Below the pieces are notes generated by a model. It was not told the DNA's origin. It saw only the letters and a program-made list of their open reading frames with translations, and ran no database searches. 31,365 bases of DNA from an uncultured Prevotella sp. (lineage in GTDB: Bacteria > Bacteroidota > Bacteroidia > Bacteroidales > Bacteroidaceae), in contig CALEKA010000118.1 in the NCBI GenBank assembly GCA_937898715.1, positions 1 to 31,365 on the forward strand, in the 5' to 3' direction. Shown here piece after piece: positions 7,513-17,100 of this stretch (its first letter is position 1; every line of letters begins with the position of its first letter). A program made the translations under genes and the position numbers.

Positions 7513-8385
7513 ATGTCGCATACAAGGAAAGTAGCCCTTGTACTCTCCAGCGGAGGCGCACGCGGCTATGCCCATATAGGCGCCATCAGAGCACTCCTGC
7601 AGATGGGCTACGACATCACCTCCGTGACGGGCACCTCGATGGGCGCCCTCGTCGGCGGACTCTATTGCGCGGGCAAACTCGATGAGGCAGAACAGTGGTT
7701 TAAGAGCCTTACGCGCCGCGAAGTAATCTCGCTTACCGACATCTCCTTGGGCAAGAACTATCTGGTGAAGGGAGAGAAGGTGATGCATACGCTTGAGGAG
7801 TTTGCCCCCGACCGACAGATAGAAGCGCTTCCCATTCCCTTCCGTGCCGTGGCAGCCGACCTCGTTTCGCAACGCGAAGTGGTATTCTCCAAGGGCAGCC
7901 TTTACCGCGCCATGCGTGCATCGATCTCTATGCCGTCGGTGTTTAAGCCCATCAAGATAGCCCATCACGTGTTGGTAGACGGAGGCATGGTCAATCCGCT
8001 TCCGCTCAATCGTGCTCCGCGCACAGAGGGCGACCTCTTGGTCTCGGTCAATGTGAGCGCACCCGCCAGTATGGAGATAGAGGAGGAGCGCGAGATCAAA
8101 CGGCAACGTGAGCGCCAAGGGCGCAGCATATTGCTCTCTTTGCAACGCTTTATTTCCTCCTTCGTGCCCGACAAGGTCACGAGCAATTATCTCACGCTCA
8201 TGTCGTCGGCCATCTCGCTCCAGATACAGCGCAATACGGTCATGGCGCAGAAACTCACCCCGCCCGACGTGGCCATCAACATTCCGATGAATCGCTTCGG
8301 CGTGTTCGACTTCGATCGTGCCGAAGAAATTATCCAAACGGGCTACGAGCTCACGCTCAAAATGCTTAAAGAAAGGGAAGAATAG
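7513..8385 (+). CDS. Patatin-like phospholipase
   Basis: This 290-residue protein of the patatin/RssA-like family consists of serine acyl hydrolases acting on membrane or storage lipids. The glycine-rich oxyanion loop SSGGARG is at residues 12-18, the nucleophile elbow GTSMG has Ser42, and the catalytic-dyad Asp156 lies in LVDGGMVNPLP. There is no signal peptide or membrane helix, so it is probably cytosolic or peripheral. It lacks the beta-barrel domain found in longer PlpD-like relatives. The start is the ATG at 7513, 33 bp after the fold-back element. No clear TAnnTTTG box lies in the gap, so the promoter may lie within or overlap that element. Confidence 0.9.
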   Translation: MSHTRKVALVLSSGGARGYAHIGAIRALLQMGYDITSVTGTSMGALVGGLYCAGKLDEAEQWFKSLTRREVISLTDISLGKNYLVKGEKVMHTLEEFAPDRQIEALPIPFRAVAADLVSQREVVFSKGSLYRAMRASISMPSVFKPIKIAHHVLVDGGMVNPLPLNRAPRTEGDLLVSVNVSAPASMEIEEEREIKRQRERQGRSILLSLQRFISSFVPDKVTSNYLTLMSSAISLQIQRNTVMAQKLTPPDVAINIPMNRFGVFDFDRAEEIIQTGYELTLKMLKEREE

Positions 8386-8467
8386 TGAGGGGCTTCTCTG
8401 TATGAAGATTGTAGATTATTCTTCTGTAGACCATAGTCTTCTTAGCTTAAGATAGTTGCTTTCCCAT

Positions 8468-8665
8468 CTTTTGTTGTACGTTTTCCCGTCTGCCGCTGCC
8501 GTTCGGTAGCTCTGCCGCTGCCGTCCGGTAGCTCTGCCGCAGGCCATCGGCAACGCTGCCGCAGGCCATCGGCAACGCTGCCGCAGGCCATCGGCAGCTC
8601 TGCCGCTGCCCAGCGGTAAAGCTATAGACGCACGTTTGGCGACGAGCAGATGTACGTTTGCCGAC
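8468..8665. repeat. 22-bp tandem repeat array, each unit a small hairpin
   Basis: Six strict 22-bp units run from 8490 to 8621 (boundaries 8490, 8512, 8534, 8556, 8578, 8600). Most have the form CTGCCG-n-CGG(C/T)A, so each can fold into a short stem. Units three and four are identical. Diverged units with ACGTTTGCCGACG-type sequence continue at the same period on the right (to about 8665) and more weakly on the left. The array fills the gap between the convergent patatin and secreted-protein genes. The frames through it are low-complexity and I do not call them genes. Confidence 0.85.
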
Positions 8666-8683
8666 GGGAAGGTGAAGCAAAAA

Positions 8684-8730
8684 GAATCGCCCCATGCACT
8701 CTTGTAGGAAGAGAGTGCATGGGGCGATTC
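8684..8730 (-). terminator. Perfect 19-bp hairpin terminator
   Basis: Arms 8684-8702 and 8712-8730 are fully complementary with a 9-base loop. On the minus strand the stem is followed by TTTTT, which makes it the intrinsic terminator of the secreted protein ending at 8835. Confidence 0.88.
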
Positions 8731-8834
8731 ATGTATACCGAGAGAGAAGCGATTGTCGGAACAGGCTATTCTCTGTTAGCCTTGTAACTTTAGGTGTGAA
8801 TCTAATGAGAGCTTTTCCGTCAACGCGTAAGCCC

Positions 8835-10250
8835 TTACTCACCTATCGCCTTTGCTCCATTTACCGCATATTTCCCGTTGGGCGATAGGATGAGCACCTG
8901 CTTGCCAGCGATAATCTTGCGCGAAGCCGATGAGGAAGCGTGCGTGTGGGTGGAAACGATGCCCGTAGTAGGCGTGACGATGAGCTTCACGCTCGCTTGG
9001 CAACTACCGTCGATGGTCTGAGCCGTGATGATCGTCTCGCCAGCAGAAAGCATACTTACGTAGCCTCCGTTTACGCTCGCCACCGCCTCGTTGGTGCTAC
9101 TCCAGCGCAGACGTTGGTCGGTAGTAGATGTGGGCATAAGTGTGGGGTGGAGTGCAAGGTGCTCGTCGCTCAGCGAAGCCGTAATTTCCTCTTCGTCGAA
9201 TGAAAGCGAACGCGCAGTTACGGGCTGCAGTTGATGGTCTTTGCGATAAAGGTAGGGTAGGGGAAGCGACTTCGACGTATAGAGGGCAAATCGGGCGTAG
9301 CTCTCCGCTGGAGCGTTGAACCTCAGCGTGCCGTAGCCTGTGCTTGCTGGTGTGAGCGTAGCGCCATCATAGCCAAGAGAAATCTGCCACTGCATCGTGC
9401 CTTCGTCCCATACGAGGGCTTGCTTGCCCGAAGCGCCGAGTTGGCGATTGTACTGGTCGGTCAGCGTCCAAGCGTCTTCCGTATCAGCCTTTCCCAGCGT
9501 GAAGCGGAGCACGTCGGGATTGCTTACGTCGGATGTTGAGGCCAGTGGCGTGACGTCGAGGTAGTGACCTGTGCTGATGCCGTCAATGTCGGTCGCGGCG
9601 CATCTGTTGCGGTAGATGATTAGTTCATCGCCCGGCTGGAGCGTACTCTTCTTAGTAAGCTTCTCATAAGCCCACCCCATGGGCGACTCGAGTTCTGCAC
9701 CAGGTGCTTCGTCGTAGTCTATCGTGATGGCGTTGATGTAGACAGAGCCTTCTTGTGTGCCCCCTTTCAGCGTGATAGAAGCCTCGTCGGTGGAGAAGGC
9801 AGGAAGGTTGAGCGATCGGGTGATGTCGACAAAGACGTTCAAGTCTTTCGATACCCACTCTCCAAACCATGCATCGCTGGCAAAGTCGGTGGGCTTCTGG
9901 GTGAAGAGATTCTCTTCGCCACAGTCGATGCTGAGGCCCAATTGTCCCGACTGATTGTTGGAGCACATGCTCAGCGTAATGCTGCGAATGGCGCATCCTT
10001 GCCATCCCTCCAGCATGAGCGAAGCCTCCTTGCCACGCGGAATTTGATTGTAGCGATTGCCCGTTGTGGCACCATAATCGTTGACAAAGTAGGCATACGA
10101 GCCTTTAGGTACGCTGCCCGATGGAGCAAGCGTAAAGTCGCCAGTATTCTTGTTGTACTCTACTATGCGGTAGACCACTTCTGCTGCTTCAGCTCCGAAG
10201 CATATCGCCAGAGCTACTGCGAGCATTCCTATTCTTCGAGTGATATTCAT
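8835..10250 (-). CDS. Secreted protein with Ig-like (BIG2) domain and C-terminal sorting-like tail
   Basis: This 471-residue protein has a Sec signal peptide (cleavage near AEA-AEV, about residue 22). Its middle part (about 25-340) is beta-rich and not assignable to a known enzyme. A bacterial Ig-like group 2 domain occupies about 355-425, with the hallmark LRWSSTNEAVASVN and a GETIITAQT strand. The last 30 residues (KIIAGKQVLILSPNGKYAVNG) resemble the short C-terminal tails of Prevotellaceae secreted proteins that are thought to direct type IX secretion. Transcription is leftward into the hairpin at 8684-8730. Possible roles are surface adhesin or carbohydrate binding, with no catalytic motif visible. 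Confidence 0.75.
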   Translation of the reverse strand: MNITRRIGMLAVALAICFGAEAAEVVYRIVEYNKNTGDFTLAPSGSVPKGSYAYFVNDYGATTGNRYNQIPRGKEASLMLEGWQGCAIRSITLSMCSNNQSGQLGLSIDCGEENLFTQKPTDFASDAWFGEWVSKDLNVFVDITRSLNLPAFSTDEASITLKGGTQEGSVYINAITIDYDEAPGAELESPMGWAYEKLTKKSTLQPGDELIIYRNRCAATDIDGISTGHYLDVTPLASTSDVSNPDVLRFTLGKADTEDAWTLTDQYNRQLGASGKQALVWDEGTMQWQISLGYDGATLTPASTGYGTLRFNAPAESYARFALYTSKSLPLPYLYRKDHQLQPVTARSLSFDEEEITASLSDEHLALHPTLMPTSTTDQRLRWSSTNEAVASVNGGYVSMLSAGETIITAQTIDGSCQASVKLIVTPTTGIVSTHTHASSSASRKIIAGKQVLILSPNGKYAVNGAKAIGE

Positions 10251-10312
10251 GGATCAAAGTTTTTTGTATTTAGGTGAGATAGTGCAAGTCGAGAGCGTAA
10301 GGCTTGCTTATG

Positions 10313-10335
10313 CAAAGGTAAGGTAAAAGTTTTAC
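10313..10335 (-). promoter_or_regulatory. Minus-strand -7 box with adjoining palindrome
   Basis: TACCTTTG (10313-10320, minus strand) fits TAnnTTTG upstream of the secreted Ig-like protein. The 13-bp palindrome GTAAAAGTTTTAC (10323-10335) sits directly upstream in the spacer and could be an operator. No convincing -33 element is seen. Confidence 0.45.
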
Positions 10336-10441
10336 GTTGCCACATATTCTGCTCGAAGAATCTGCTAATGTCAAAAAAACAACATTAGATTCATAAGAAG
10401 TAATCGCTACTTTAAAATAATCCTAATATATCATTCCGACT

Positions 10442-10473
10442 ATTGCATCCTACAACATTTATCTGTAAGTTTG
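10442..10473 (+). promoter_or_regulatory. Promoter of the putative metal-acquisition locus
   Basis: An ATTG -33-like element (10442-10445) is separated by 20 bp from a TAAGTTTG -7 box (10466-10473). It lies 44 bp before the first gene of the locus, which makes it the probable promoter for the co-directional genes up to 18680. No Zur- or Fur-type box could be identified by eye. Confidence 0.6.
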
Positions 10474-10517
10474 CAGCGAATTAATTAGAAAGAGCAAATC
10501 GTTATAGTAACGATCTT

Positions 10518-10877
10518 ATGCAAAAGTTATTACATAAGCGTCTGCGTTATGCGTGGCTATTGATATTGGTATATTTGCCAATGTTGTTAGCCGTCAGCTT
10601 CCACCATCATGAAGAGATGGCGGAGGCCGATAGCGCTGTCTATTGCTACGATTGTGCTCATCATATTCATCACGATGGTCACTTTGTAGGCGATCATTCC
10701 GCTCACGATTGTGCGCTTTGCGTGTTGCAAAGCCTCACCTACACGGTCCCCTCCATCGTAAGTGTGGCAACGTTTGTTGCCATCGTGCGCATTGTTTATG
10801 CAGCAAGTTGTTCGTTTGTAAATAGGCTGCGAGACGATGTGCTTTCTACACGTGCTCCGCCAGCATTGTGTTTCTAA
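10518..10877 (+). CDS. Small His/Cys-rich membrane protein, putative metal-binding
   Basis: This 119-residue protein has an N-terminal hydrophobic helix (about 11-27) and a second one (about 78-97). Between them lies an exposed segment packed with potential metal ligands: HHHEE, CYDC, HHIHHDGH, GDHSAHDC and ALC. Small His-rich membrane proteins of this style commonly precede metal-linked TonB-dependent receptors in Bacteroidetes. The family name is not known to me. It begins the plus-strand locus, with the TonB receptor start 82 bp after its stop. I infer metal binding or sensing in the envelope, with no direct evidence for which metal. Confidence 0.7.
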   Translation: MQKLLHKRLRYAWLLILVYLPMLLAVSFHHHEEMAEADSAVYCYDCAHHIHHDGHFVGDHSAHDCALCVLQSLTYTVPSIVSVATFVAIVRIVYAASCSFVNRLRDDVLSTRAPPALCF

Positions 10878-10959
10878 GAGAGATCGTGTATAGCCCCCAT
10901 TTGTGCTATACCCGATCTGCAATTATCCAAACTTACTTATTGGTATTCTATTTTGATTG

Positions 10960-13125
10960 ATGATGAGAAATAGGAAGTGGCTTCTCTTAATGGCATTTCC
11001 TCTTATCGTCAGCCCTTGTTGTGCGCAAATGTCGGCTACTCCTGCTGATAGCTTAAAGCGTACGACACGGGAGGCTGCGACCTTAGGCGAGGTCGTTGTA
11101 AGAGGAAATACCAATAAGCAAGCCCAATTATCGTCGGCCCTTAACAGTGTAAGGGCAAATAAGCAATTTATAGAGCAGAGGTTCAGCGGTTCGCTCATGC
11201 AGACGCTGAGCTTGCTGCCAGGAGTAAAGGCTATGAGCATAGGTTCTGGCGAGTCGAAGCCAGTCATTCGTGGCTTAGGCTTCAATCGCGTGTTAGTGTC
11301 GGAAAATGGTATCAAACACGAGGGTCAGCAGTGGGGTGATGACCACGGACTCGAGGTCGACCAGTTTGCTGTCGATCAAGCCGAAGTGGTGAAAGGTCCT
11401 GCCGCTCTCACTTATGGTTCCGATGCCATAGCCGGTGTGGTAAACCTTAAGAGCGATGTTGTGCCGTGGCGCAAATGCTCTGCCTCAGTCAGTCTCTTTG
11501 GACGTACGGTCAATCAGTCTGTAGGTACATCGTTGCAAGTGGCGGGGCGGAGTGAGCATCTGCTTTATAAGGCCAATGCCACATGGGTGGACTATGCCGA
11601 CTATCGCGTGCCCACTGACCACATAGCCTATTATTCCTACAACATCCCACTCTTCAAGCACAGACTGCGCAACACCGCAGGGCGCGAATGGAATGGAAGC
11701 GTGGTCCTGGGCTACGACAGTCCGAAGTGGAAGAGCATCTTTCGCCTTTCCAACGTCAACACGCGTAGTGGCTTCTTTGCCAATGCGCATGGGCTTGAGG
11801 TTCGGCTTTCGACCATCGACTACGACCATTCAAGCCGTGATATCGACCTTCCCTTCCACAGCGTGAACCATCTCATGCTGACCAATCAGACCGATTATCG
11901 TTGGCAAGGAGGCGTGCTGACAGCCCACATCGCTTATCAAGACAATAAGCAGCGTGAAGAGTCAGAACCCGTATCTCACGGCTATATGCCCATCCCCTCC
12001 ACTACGCTCGAGCGCACTTTTGTCAAGCGCACCTATTCGGCAAACGTAAAAGTGAGCCAAATGCTTGGTGAGCACGAACTGCAGATAGGTGCGAGCCTCG
12101 AACGTCAGCACAACCAACGTGGAGGTTGGGGCTTCGTTATCCCCAATTTCGAGCAGACCCTTGTGGGCGCTTTTGCGCTCGACAAGTGGCAAGTGAATAA
12201 TCGCTTGCAACTCACCGCGGGCTTACGCTATGACTGGGGCGCTGTGCAGACGCATCGTTACTACGACTGGTACAAGACGCCTACAGCAGCTCAGACCGAC
12301 TCCGCTTATATGCAGCGCTCCTCCGACCTAAAGCGCAACTTCAATAGTCTTACGTGGTCGGTCGGCAGCGTGTGGCAGTGTGCGGCGGATTGGGTGTTGA
12401 AGGTCAATGCTGGAAAAAGTTTCAGAATGCCCATAGTCAAGGAATTGGCTGCAGATGGAGTGAACTACAGCATCTTCCGTTACGAAGAGGGCAATACATC
12501 CTTGAAGCCCGAAGAGTCGTATCAGCTTGATGCAGGCATCGTATACGAACATCGCAGTTCGTTCAGTGTCACGTTCACGCCCTACGTCAACTACTTCCCC
12601 AACTATATCTATCTTAGTCCCACAGCCGTCTATCGTGAGGGGTTACAGCTCTATCACTACACTCAGGCTCGTGTGATGAGATGGGGATTTGAGGCAAGCG
12701 CCGTATGGCATCCCCTGCCAAGCTTAAGCCTGCAAGCAGATGGCGAATACCTTTACGCACGTCAGCTCAATGGTGAAAAGCGTGGCTACTCTCTGCCATA
12801 TTCCACGCCGTGGGCGGTGCGCACGGAGGCACGTTGGCAGTTGCCTAAGGCCGTGATAGGACAGTCAGCCTACGTCAGTGCCGAATGGCAAATCGTAGGA
12901 AAGCAATCACGCGTGGTCCCTCCCGAAGAGCCCACGCCAGGGCATCAGCAACTGAACGCTTCGATCGGCAAACAGTTCGCGTGGGGTAAAAATCAACTAA
13001 GCATAACCCTGCGTGCCGAAAACTTGCTCAACAAGCGCTACTACGACCACACCAGTTACTATCGCCTCATAGGTGTGCCCGAGCCGGGGCGAAACTTCTC
13101 GCTCATGCTGAAGTGGCAAATCTAA
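10960..13125 (+). CDS. TonB-dependent outer-membrane receptor, ZnuD-like
   Basis: This 721-residue receptor has a signal peptide ending near residue 22 and a TonB-box-like LGEVVV stretch shortly after. The plug domain contains PVIRGLGFNRVLV, EGQQWGDDHGLEVDQ and the EVVKGPAALTYGSDAIAGVV signature, and a beta-barrel runs to the C-terminus. There is no N-terminal carboxypeptidase-like domain, so it is not a SusC type. The plug wording is close to ZnuD-like zinc receptors and some heme receptors, and the His-rich neighbour and DUF4625 lipoproteins favour a transition metal. A TTG in frame at 10957 precedes two ATGs (10960, 10963). I take the first ATG. The energy source would be TonB-ExbBD encoded elsewhere. 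Confidence 0.88.
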   Translation: MMRNRKWLLLMAFPLIVSPCCAQMSATPADSLKRTTREAATLGEVVVRGNTNKQAQLSSALNSVRANKQFIEQRFSGSLMQTLSLLPGVKAMSIGSGESKPVIRGLGFNRVLVSENGIKHEGQQWGDDHGLEVDQFAVDQAEVVKGPAALTYGSDAIAGVVNLKSDVVPWRKCSASVSLFGRTVNQSVGTSLQVAGRSEHLLYKANATWVDYADYRVPTDHIAYYSYNIPLFKHRLRNTAGREWNGSVVLGYDSPKWKSIFRLSNVNTRSGFFANAHGLEVRLSTIDYDHSSRDIDLPFHSVNHLMLTNQTDYRWQGGVLTAHIAYQDNKQREESEPVSHGYMPIPSTTLERTFVKRTYSANVKVSQMLGEHELQIGASLERQHNQRGGWGFVIPNFEQTLVGAFALDKWQVNNRLQLTAGLRYDWGAVQTHRYYDWYKTPTAAQTDSAYMQRSSDLKRNFNSLTWSVGSVWQCAADWVLKVNAGKSFRMPIVKELAADGVNYSIFRYEEGNTSLKPEESYQLDAGIVYEHRSSFSVTFTPYVNYFPNYIYLSPTAVYREGLQLYHYTQARVMRWGFEASAVWHPLPSLSLQADGEYLYARQLNGEKRGYSLPYSTPWAVRTEARWQLPKAVIGQSAYVSAEWQIVGKQSRVVPPEEPTPGHQQLNASIGKQFAWGKNQLSITLRAENLLNKRYYDHTSYYRLIGVPEPGRNFSLMLKWQI

Positions 13126-13191
13126 AATAATGAATCTGTGTGTATGAGTAGGTCTTATCACCACCATACATTAATCAACAAAAAAACAAAA

Positions 13192-13620
13192 ATGAAAAAG
13201 ATATTATCACTCGCAGTAGCACTCATGCTCTGCACGTTTAGCTCAATACTTTCATCATGTAATAATAACGACGATCCCTCCGTGTCAGCCCCCGTAGCCG
13301 CTTTGGCAGAGGTAGGCGAGGAGAATAGCAAGGAAGCCATAGCTGGTCAAGACCTCCACTTAGAGGGCGACTTACAGGCAGAGGCTCTCATCGCTCGCAT
13401 CGAAGTAGTCGTAGCGAGTGCTGATGGACAGCGTATGGTGGTCAGCAAGTCGTGGACAGAGGGTAAATATATAGGTGTAAAGAACTGCACCTTCCACGAA
13501 CACATCGACATACCCGAAGCTACTGCTGCTGGCACTTATAAGTTGACCTTCGTCGTGACCGACAAACTTGGACAAAGCACCACGTTTACTTCTAACATTA
13601 CGATAAAGGCGGCTGAATGA
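13192..13620 (+). CDS. DUF4625-type lipoprotein (first of two)
   Basis: This 142-residue protein has a lipoprotein signal peptide (ILSSC, Cys23) followed by an Asn/Asp linker and one beta-sandwich domain. The pattern HLEGDLQAEALIARIEV, CTFHEHIDIP and GTYKLTFVVTDKLGQ matches DUF4625, found beside TonB receptors in Bacteroidetes. An in-frame ATG at 13138 exists, but the extension MCMSRSY is unlike a signal peptide. The ATG at 13192 starts a canonical MKK signal and follows an A-rich leader. It sits 66 bp after the receptor and 38 bp before its paralogue. It probably assists the receptor at the outer membrane, by inference. Confidence 0.8.
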   Translation: MKKILSLAVALMLCTFSSILSSCNNNDDPSVSAPVAALAEVGEENSKEAIAGQDLHLEGDLQAEALIARIEVVVASADGQRMVVSKSWTEGKYIGVKNCTFHEHIDIPEATAAGTYKLTFVVTDKLGQSTTFTSNITIKAAE

Positions 13621-13658
13621 ATAGCCACCCAACTCCTTGATTACTCATTAGCTCTATC

Positions 13659-14141
13659 ATGACAAGACAACTCATAAGTTGGTTTTGCATGGCAGTAGCA
13701 ATCCTTGTTTCTTCATGTTCGAGTGATGAGCCTAATAGCTCATCACACGACATGCAGAAGCCTGAGATTGTAGATGGCGATGTGCCCAATCCGATCGACT
13801 GCCAGCAATACCACAGAGGCGATGTGATCCCCTTTCGCTATACTTTTACTGATAATGAAGAACTCGGCAACTTCAACATTGAAGTGCACAACAACTTCGA
13901 TCATCACACTCATTCCACTTCAGCAGGCGATTGCCCCTTAGATCCTATCAAGAAGCCCGTCAATCCGTGGGTCTACAATCAGGACTTTGCCATACCGGGT
14001 GGTATGAAGCAATATGAAGCCAAGGTAGACATCGCCATTCCCTCCGACATCGATACGGGTGATTATCACTTTATGATACGCCTCACCGATAAGGCCGGTT
14101 GGCAACAACTCAAGGCCGTAAGCATCAAAATCATCGACTAA
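13659..14141 (+). CDS. DUF4625-type lipoprotein (second, His-rich)
   Basis: This 160-residue lipoprotein has lipobox LVSSC (Cys20). The single Ig-like DUF4625 domain includes FRYTFTDNEELGNFNIEVHNN followed at once by FDHHTHSTSAGDC, a cluster of potential metal ligands in a loop, and ends with a TGDYHFMIRLTDKAG strand. It is paralogous to the preceding gene but keeps the His cluster that the first copy lacks. The pair may therefore divide structural and metal-binding roles. It is 18 bp from the downstream protease gene, which indicates one transcript. Confidence 0.8.
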   Translation: MTRQLISWFCMAVAILVSSCSSDEPNSSSHDMQKPEIVDGDVPNPIDCQQYHRGDVIPFRYTFTDNEELGNFNIEVHNNFDHHTHSTSAGDCPLDPIKKPVNPWVYNQDFAIPGGMKQYEAKVDIAIPSDIDTGDYHFMIRLTDKAGWQQLKAVSIKIID

Positions 14142-14159
14142 TCTTTTTACACACATAAA

Positions 14160-17100
14160 ATGAAAAGCTTTCTAACAGTTACCATCCTAAGCGCACTATT
14201 TCCCACGTTGCTCAATGCACAGAGCGTTGACCGCAAGAAGTACCCCGACTACTCCGACAAGCTTCATCCCGACTTTTCGCTCATGCACCCCCTGCGTGTC
14301 CATGCACGCGGTGTGGTGAGTCAACGTCCCGACCACGTCAACAATGCAGAGACCATGTACTTCCCCCCCGTATTCAATCAAGATGGTGGGTCGTGTGGCT
14401 CGGCCTCACGCATAGGCTACATGTTTACCTACGAGATGGACGCCTTCCGCAGACGCAACGCCCAGCTTAGTCAGAATCAATACCCCACCCACTTCGTGTG
14501 GTTGCTCACCAATGGCAACTCTGGCAAGGACGACTTCGTGCAGCACGTCGGTGTGCCTTCCGCCGATGTCTATGGTGGTCGCACTTACTCTAAGCTCTTT
14601 GGTAATCAAGAGGAGTCGCAGGACGACTTTGGCTGGATGACAGGCTACGATAAGTGGTACAACGCCATGTTCAACCGCATGCTCAAGCCTTCCAACTTTC
14701 CTCAGAGCACAGGCACCGAGGAAGGCCGTGAGGCTCTGAAGAATTGGTTGTGGAATCACAACGGCGATACCGACTTCCCCTCGGGCGGCTTGGCTGGTAT
14801 CGGAGTAGCAGCGGGCACCATGTCGTGTTCCACGATAGCCAGCACTCCCGCCAACGATGCTTTGGGCGTTACGGGCAAAGCCTGTGTGGCGAAGTGGGGC
14901 ACAGGTGTAGACCATGCCCTTACCATCGTGGGCTACGACGATCGTGTGGAGTTCGATCTCAATGGCAATGGCGTCTATGGAGAGGAGTCGGCCGATGAGC
15001 GTGGCGCATGGATAATCGTCAACTCTTGGGGAAGCGAGTGGGCAAGTGGAGGCTTTGTCTATTGTCCCTATGCCTATGGCGGTTCCCACTTCAATAAGGA
15101 TGGCACCTTCTCAGGCAATTGGTGGTATCCCGAGATCTACAAAGTGCGTAAGAACTATCGTCCGCTGCGTACCATTAAGCTGAAGATGGACTACAGCCGT
15201 CGGTCTGAGCTCTACCTCATGGCGGGAGTTTCGACAGACTTGAATGCCACCTATCCCGACCAGCTGCAAGCCTTCGACCACTTCAAGTATGCGGGCGATG
15301 GCAACAATGGCAACACGGTGCCTGCTCCCGAGATACCCATGCTCGGCAGATGGGCTGATGGCAAACTCCATACCGAACCGATGGAGTTTGGCTACGATCT
15401 GACCGATCTGAGTGCTCAGTTTGATGAGAACGAGCCTCTTAAGTACTTCTTCATTATCAATACCAAGCCTACAGCGCAAGGCGAGGGACACGTTTATAAT
15501 GCCTCTATCATCGACTATGTGCAGGATAGCTTAGGACTTGAAGTCCCCTTCGATGTGTCGCAAGAGGGCGTCAGCATACAGAATAAGGGCGCACAAACCA
15601 TCCTCTCCGTCGTAGTGCCCGGTCGAGGCATAAAGGCTCCTCGCAATGTCGCCGTGGCGAATGGCCTGTTGCAGTGGACAGCTCCAACGACCGATGCTTC
15701 GCTGCCCATCACGGCCTACAAGGTGGTGCACAATGATGAACTGCTTGCCACGCTGCCTGCCACCGCCACCTCTTATGCCTTGCCCGCAGATGCCGATGGT
15801 GCTTATGGCGTCAAGGCTGTATATGGAGAAAAGGAGTCGAACGTGGTGAATGCGATGGTGTCGACCCTGTCTTCTCATAATAAATTCATTCGTTTGTCAC
15901 ACAGTGGACTGACGCTGCCTGGTGTGTTCTCCTCCAAGTATCAGAAGGCCACCATTGAGTTTTGGACGCGTCCGCAGTCGCTGGCCGATTGGAATCAGAG
16001 CGCGGGTCCGGGTTGGGGCACGTTTATGTTCCATGCCAATGCCAACGGTACGTTCACCGCGGGCTGGAACACCAATGCTCGCCTGAATGTAGCTTCAGCC
16101 TTGAAGAAGAATCAGTGGAGCCACATCGCATTGGTGGTCGATGGCAATAGCCTGACGGCCTACGTCAATGGCGAGCGTAAAGCCTCTATCACTTCCGACG
16201 AGTATAGCGGTATCGGAGGCTTTGGCGATCTCGTGTTTACGGGTAGCGATGAGACTAAAGACCAAAATTCTTACTACGACGAACTGCGCATATGGCGCAC
16301 AGCGCGCACCTCTGCCGAGATTAAGGCTGACTATCAGCAGCGCTATGCCGACGGTCTGCTGCCCGACGAACTCATAGCCTACTATCCAGGCGATGTATTG
16401 GTCCTCAAGGGCGATACGCTCTTGCGCGATCATACCGCCAACTGCCATCATGCATCCTTCGCTAATAGCAACTATACGGTGAGTCTGGTTCCGATGTTGA
16501 ACTTGAAGTATGCCACACAAAGCTTTGTAAAGGTGGCTGCCCCCACTGCCAGCATCGTTGCCGGTCAGCCCGTAACGCTGCGTGCCACAGGTTCGACCAA
16601 TCTCACTTCGATTCGATGGACGGCTCAAGGCGCTTCTGCCGAGGGCATCGCAGGAGCGAAGGCGCAGCTCACCTTCAAGCAAGCGGGCATGCAGCCCATA
16701 CACCTCGAAGCTACCGACGTAGATGGCCACGTGGTCTCTGCCGATACCACTCTGCAGGTGCAGGCAGCTCCCCAGCTAGATGCCTCTTTCAAGGCTTCAC
16801 AAGCAAGCATAGCTTGTGGCGACCGCGTGAGCTTCGTGGCTCATCAGCAGCTTGAGGGCTACCATTACCAGTGGACGCTCGACGGCGCTACGTTCACCCC
16901 GTCGGCCTTGCCTTGCATCACCGCCTCTTACGACAAGAGTGGCACTTATAAGGTAGCGCTCACCGTGACCGACACGCAAGGCCGTACCGCCACTTCCGAA
17001 CAGACCGTCACCATTAAGGCTTCGGCTCCCCGAGCAGCCTTCGATGTAGAACCATCCGTGGTGGTAAAGGGCAATGAAGTCCGTCTCAAGGACTGCTCAG

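Noticed and set aside
8468..8665. CRISPR array
   Set aside because: Units are contiguous 22-bp repeats with no unique spacers and no cas genes nearby.
8447..8695. 82-codon minus-strand frame through the 22-bp array
   Set aside because: Its repetitive residues simply reflect the tandem DNA repeat; the frame spans a terminator arm and has no independent support.
10957..10959. TTG start for the TonB-dependent receptor
   Set aside because: Two ATG codons follow immediately in frame and give a normal signal peptide.
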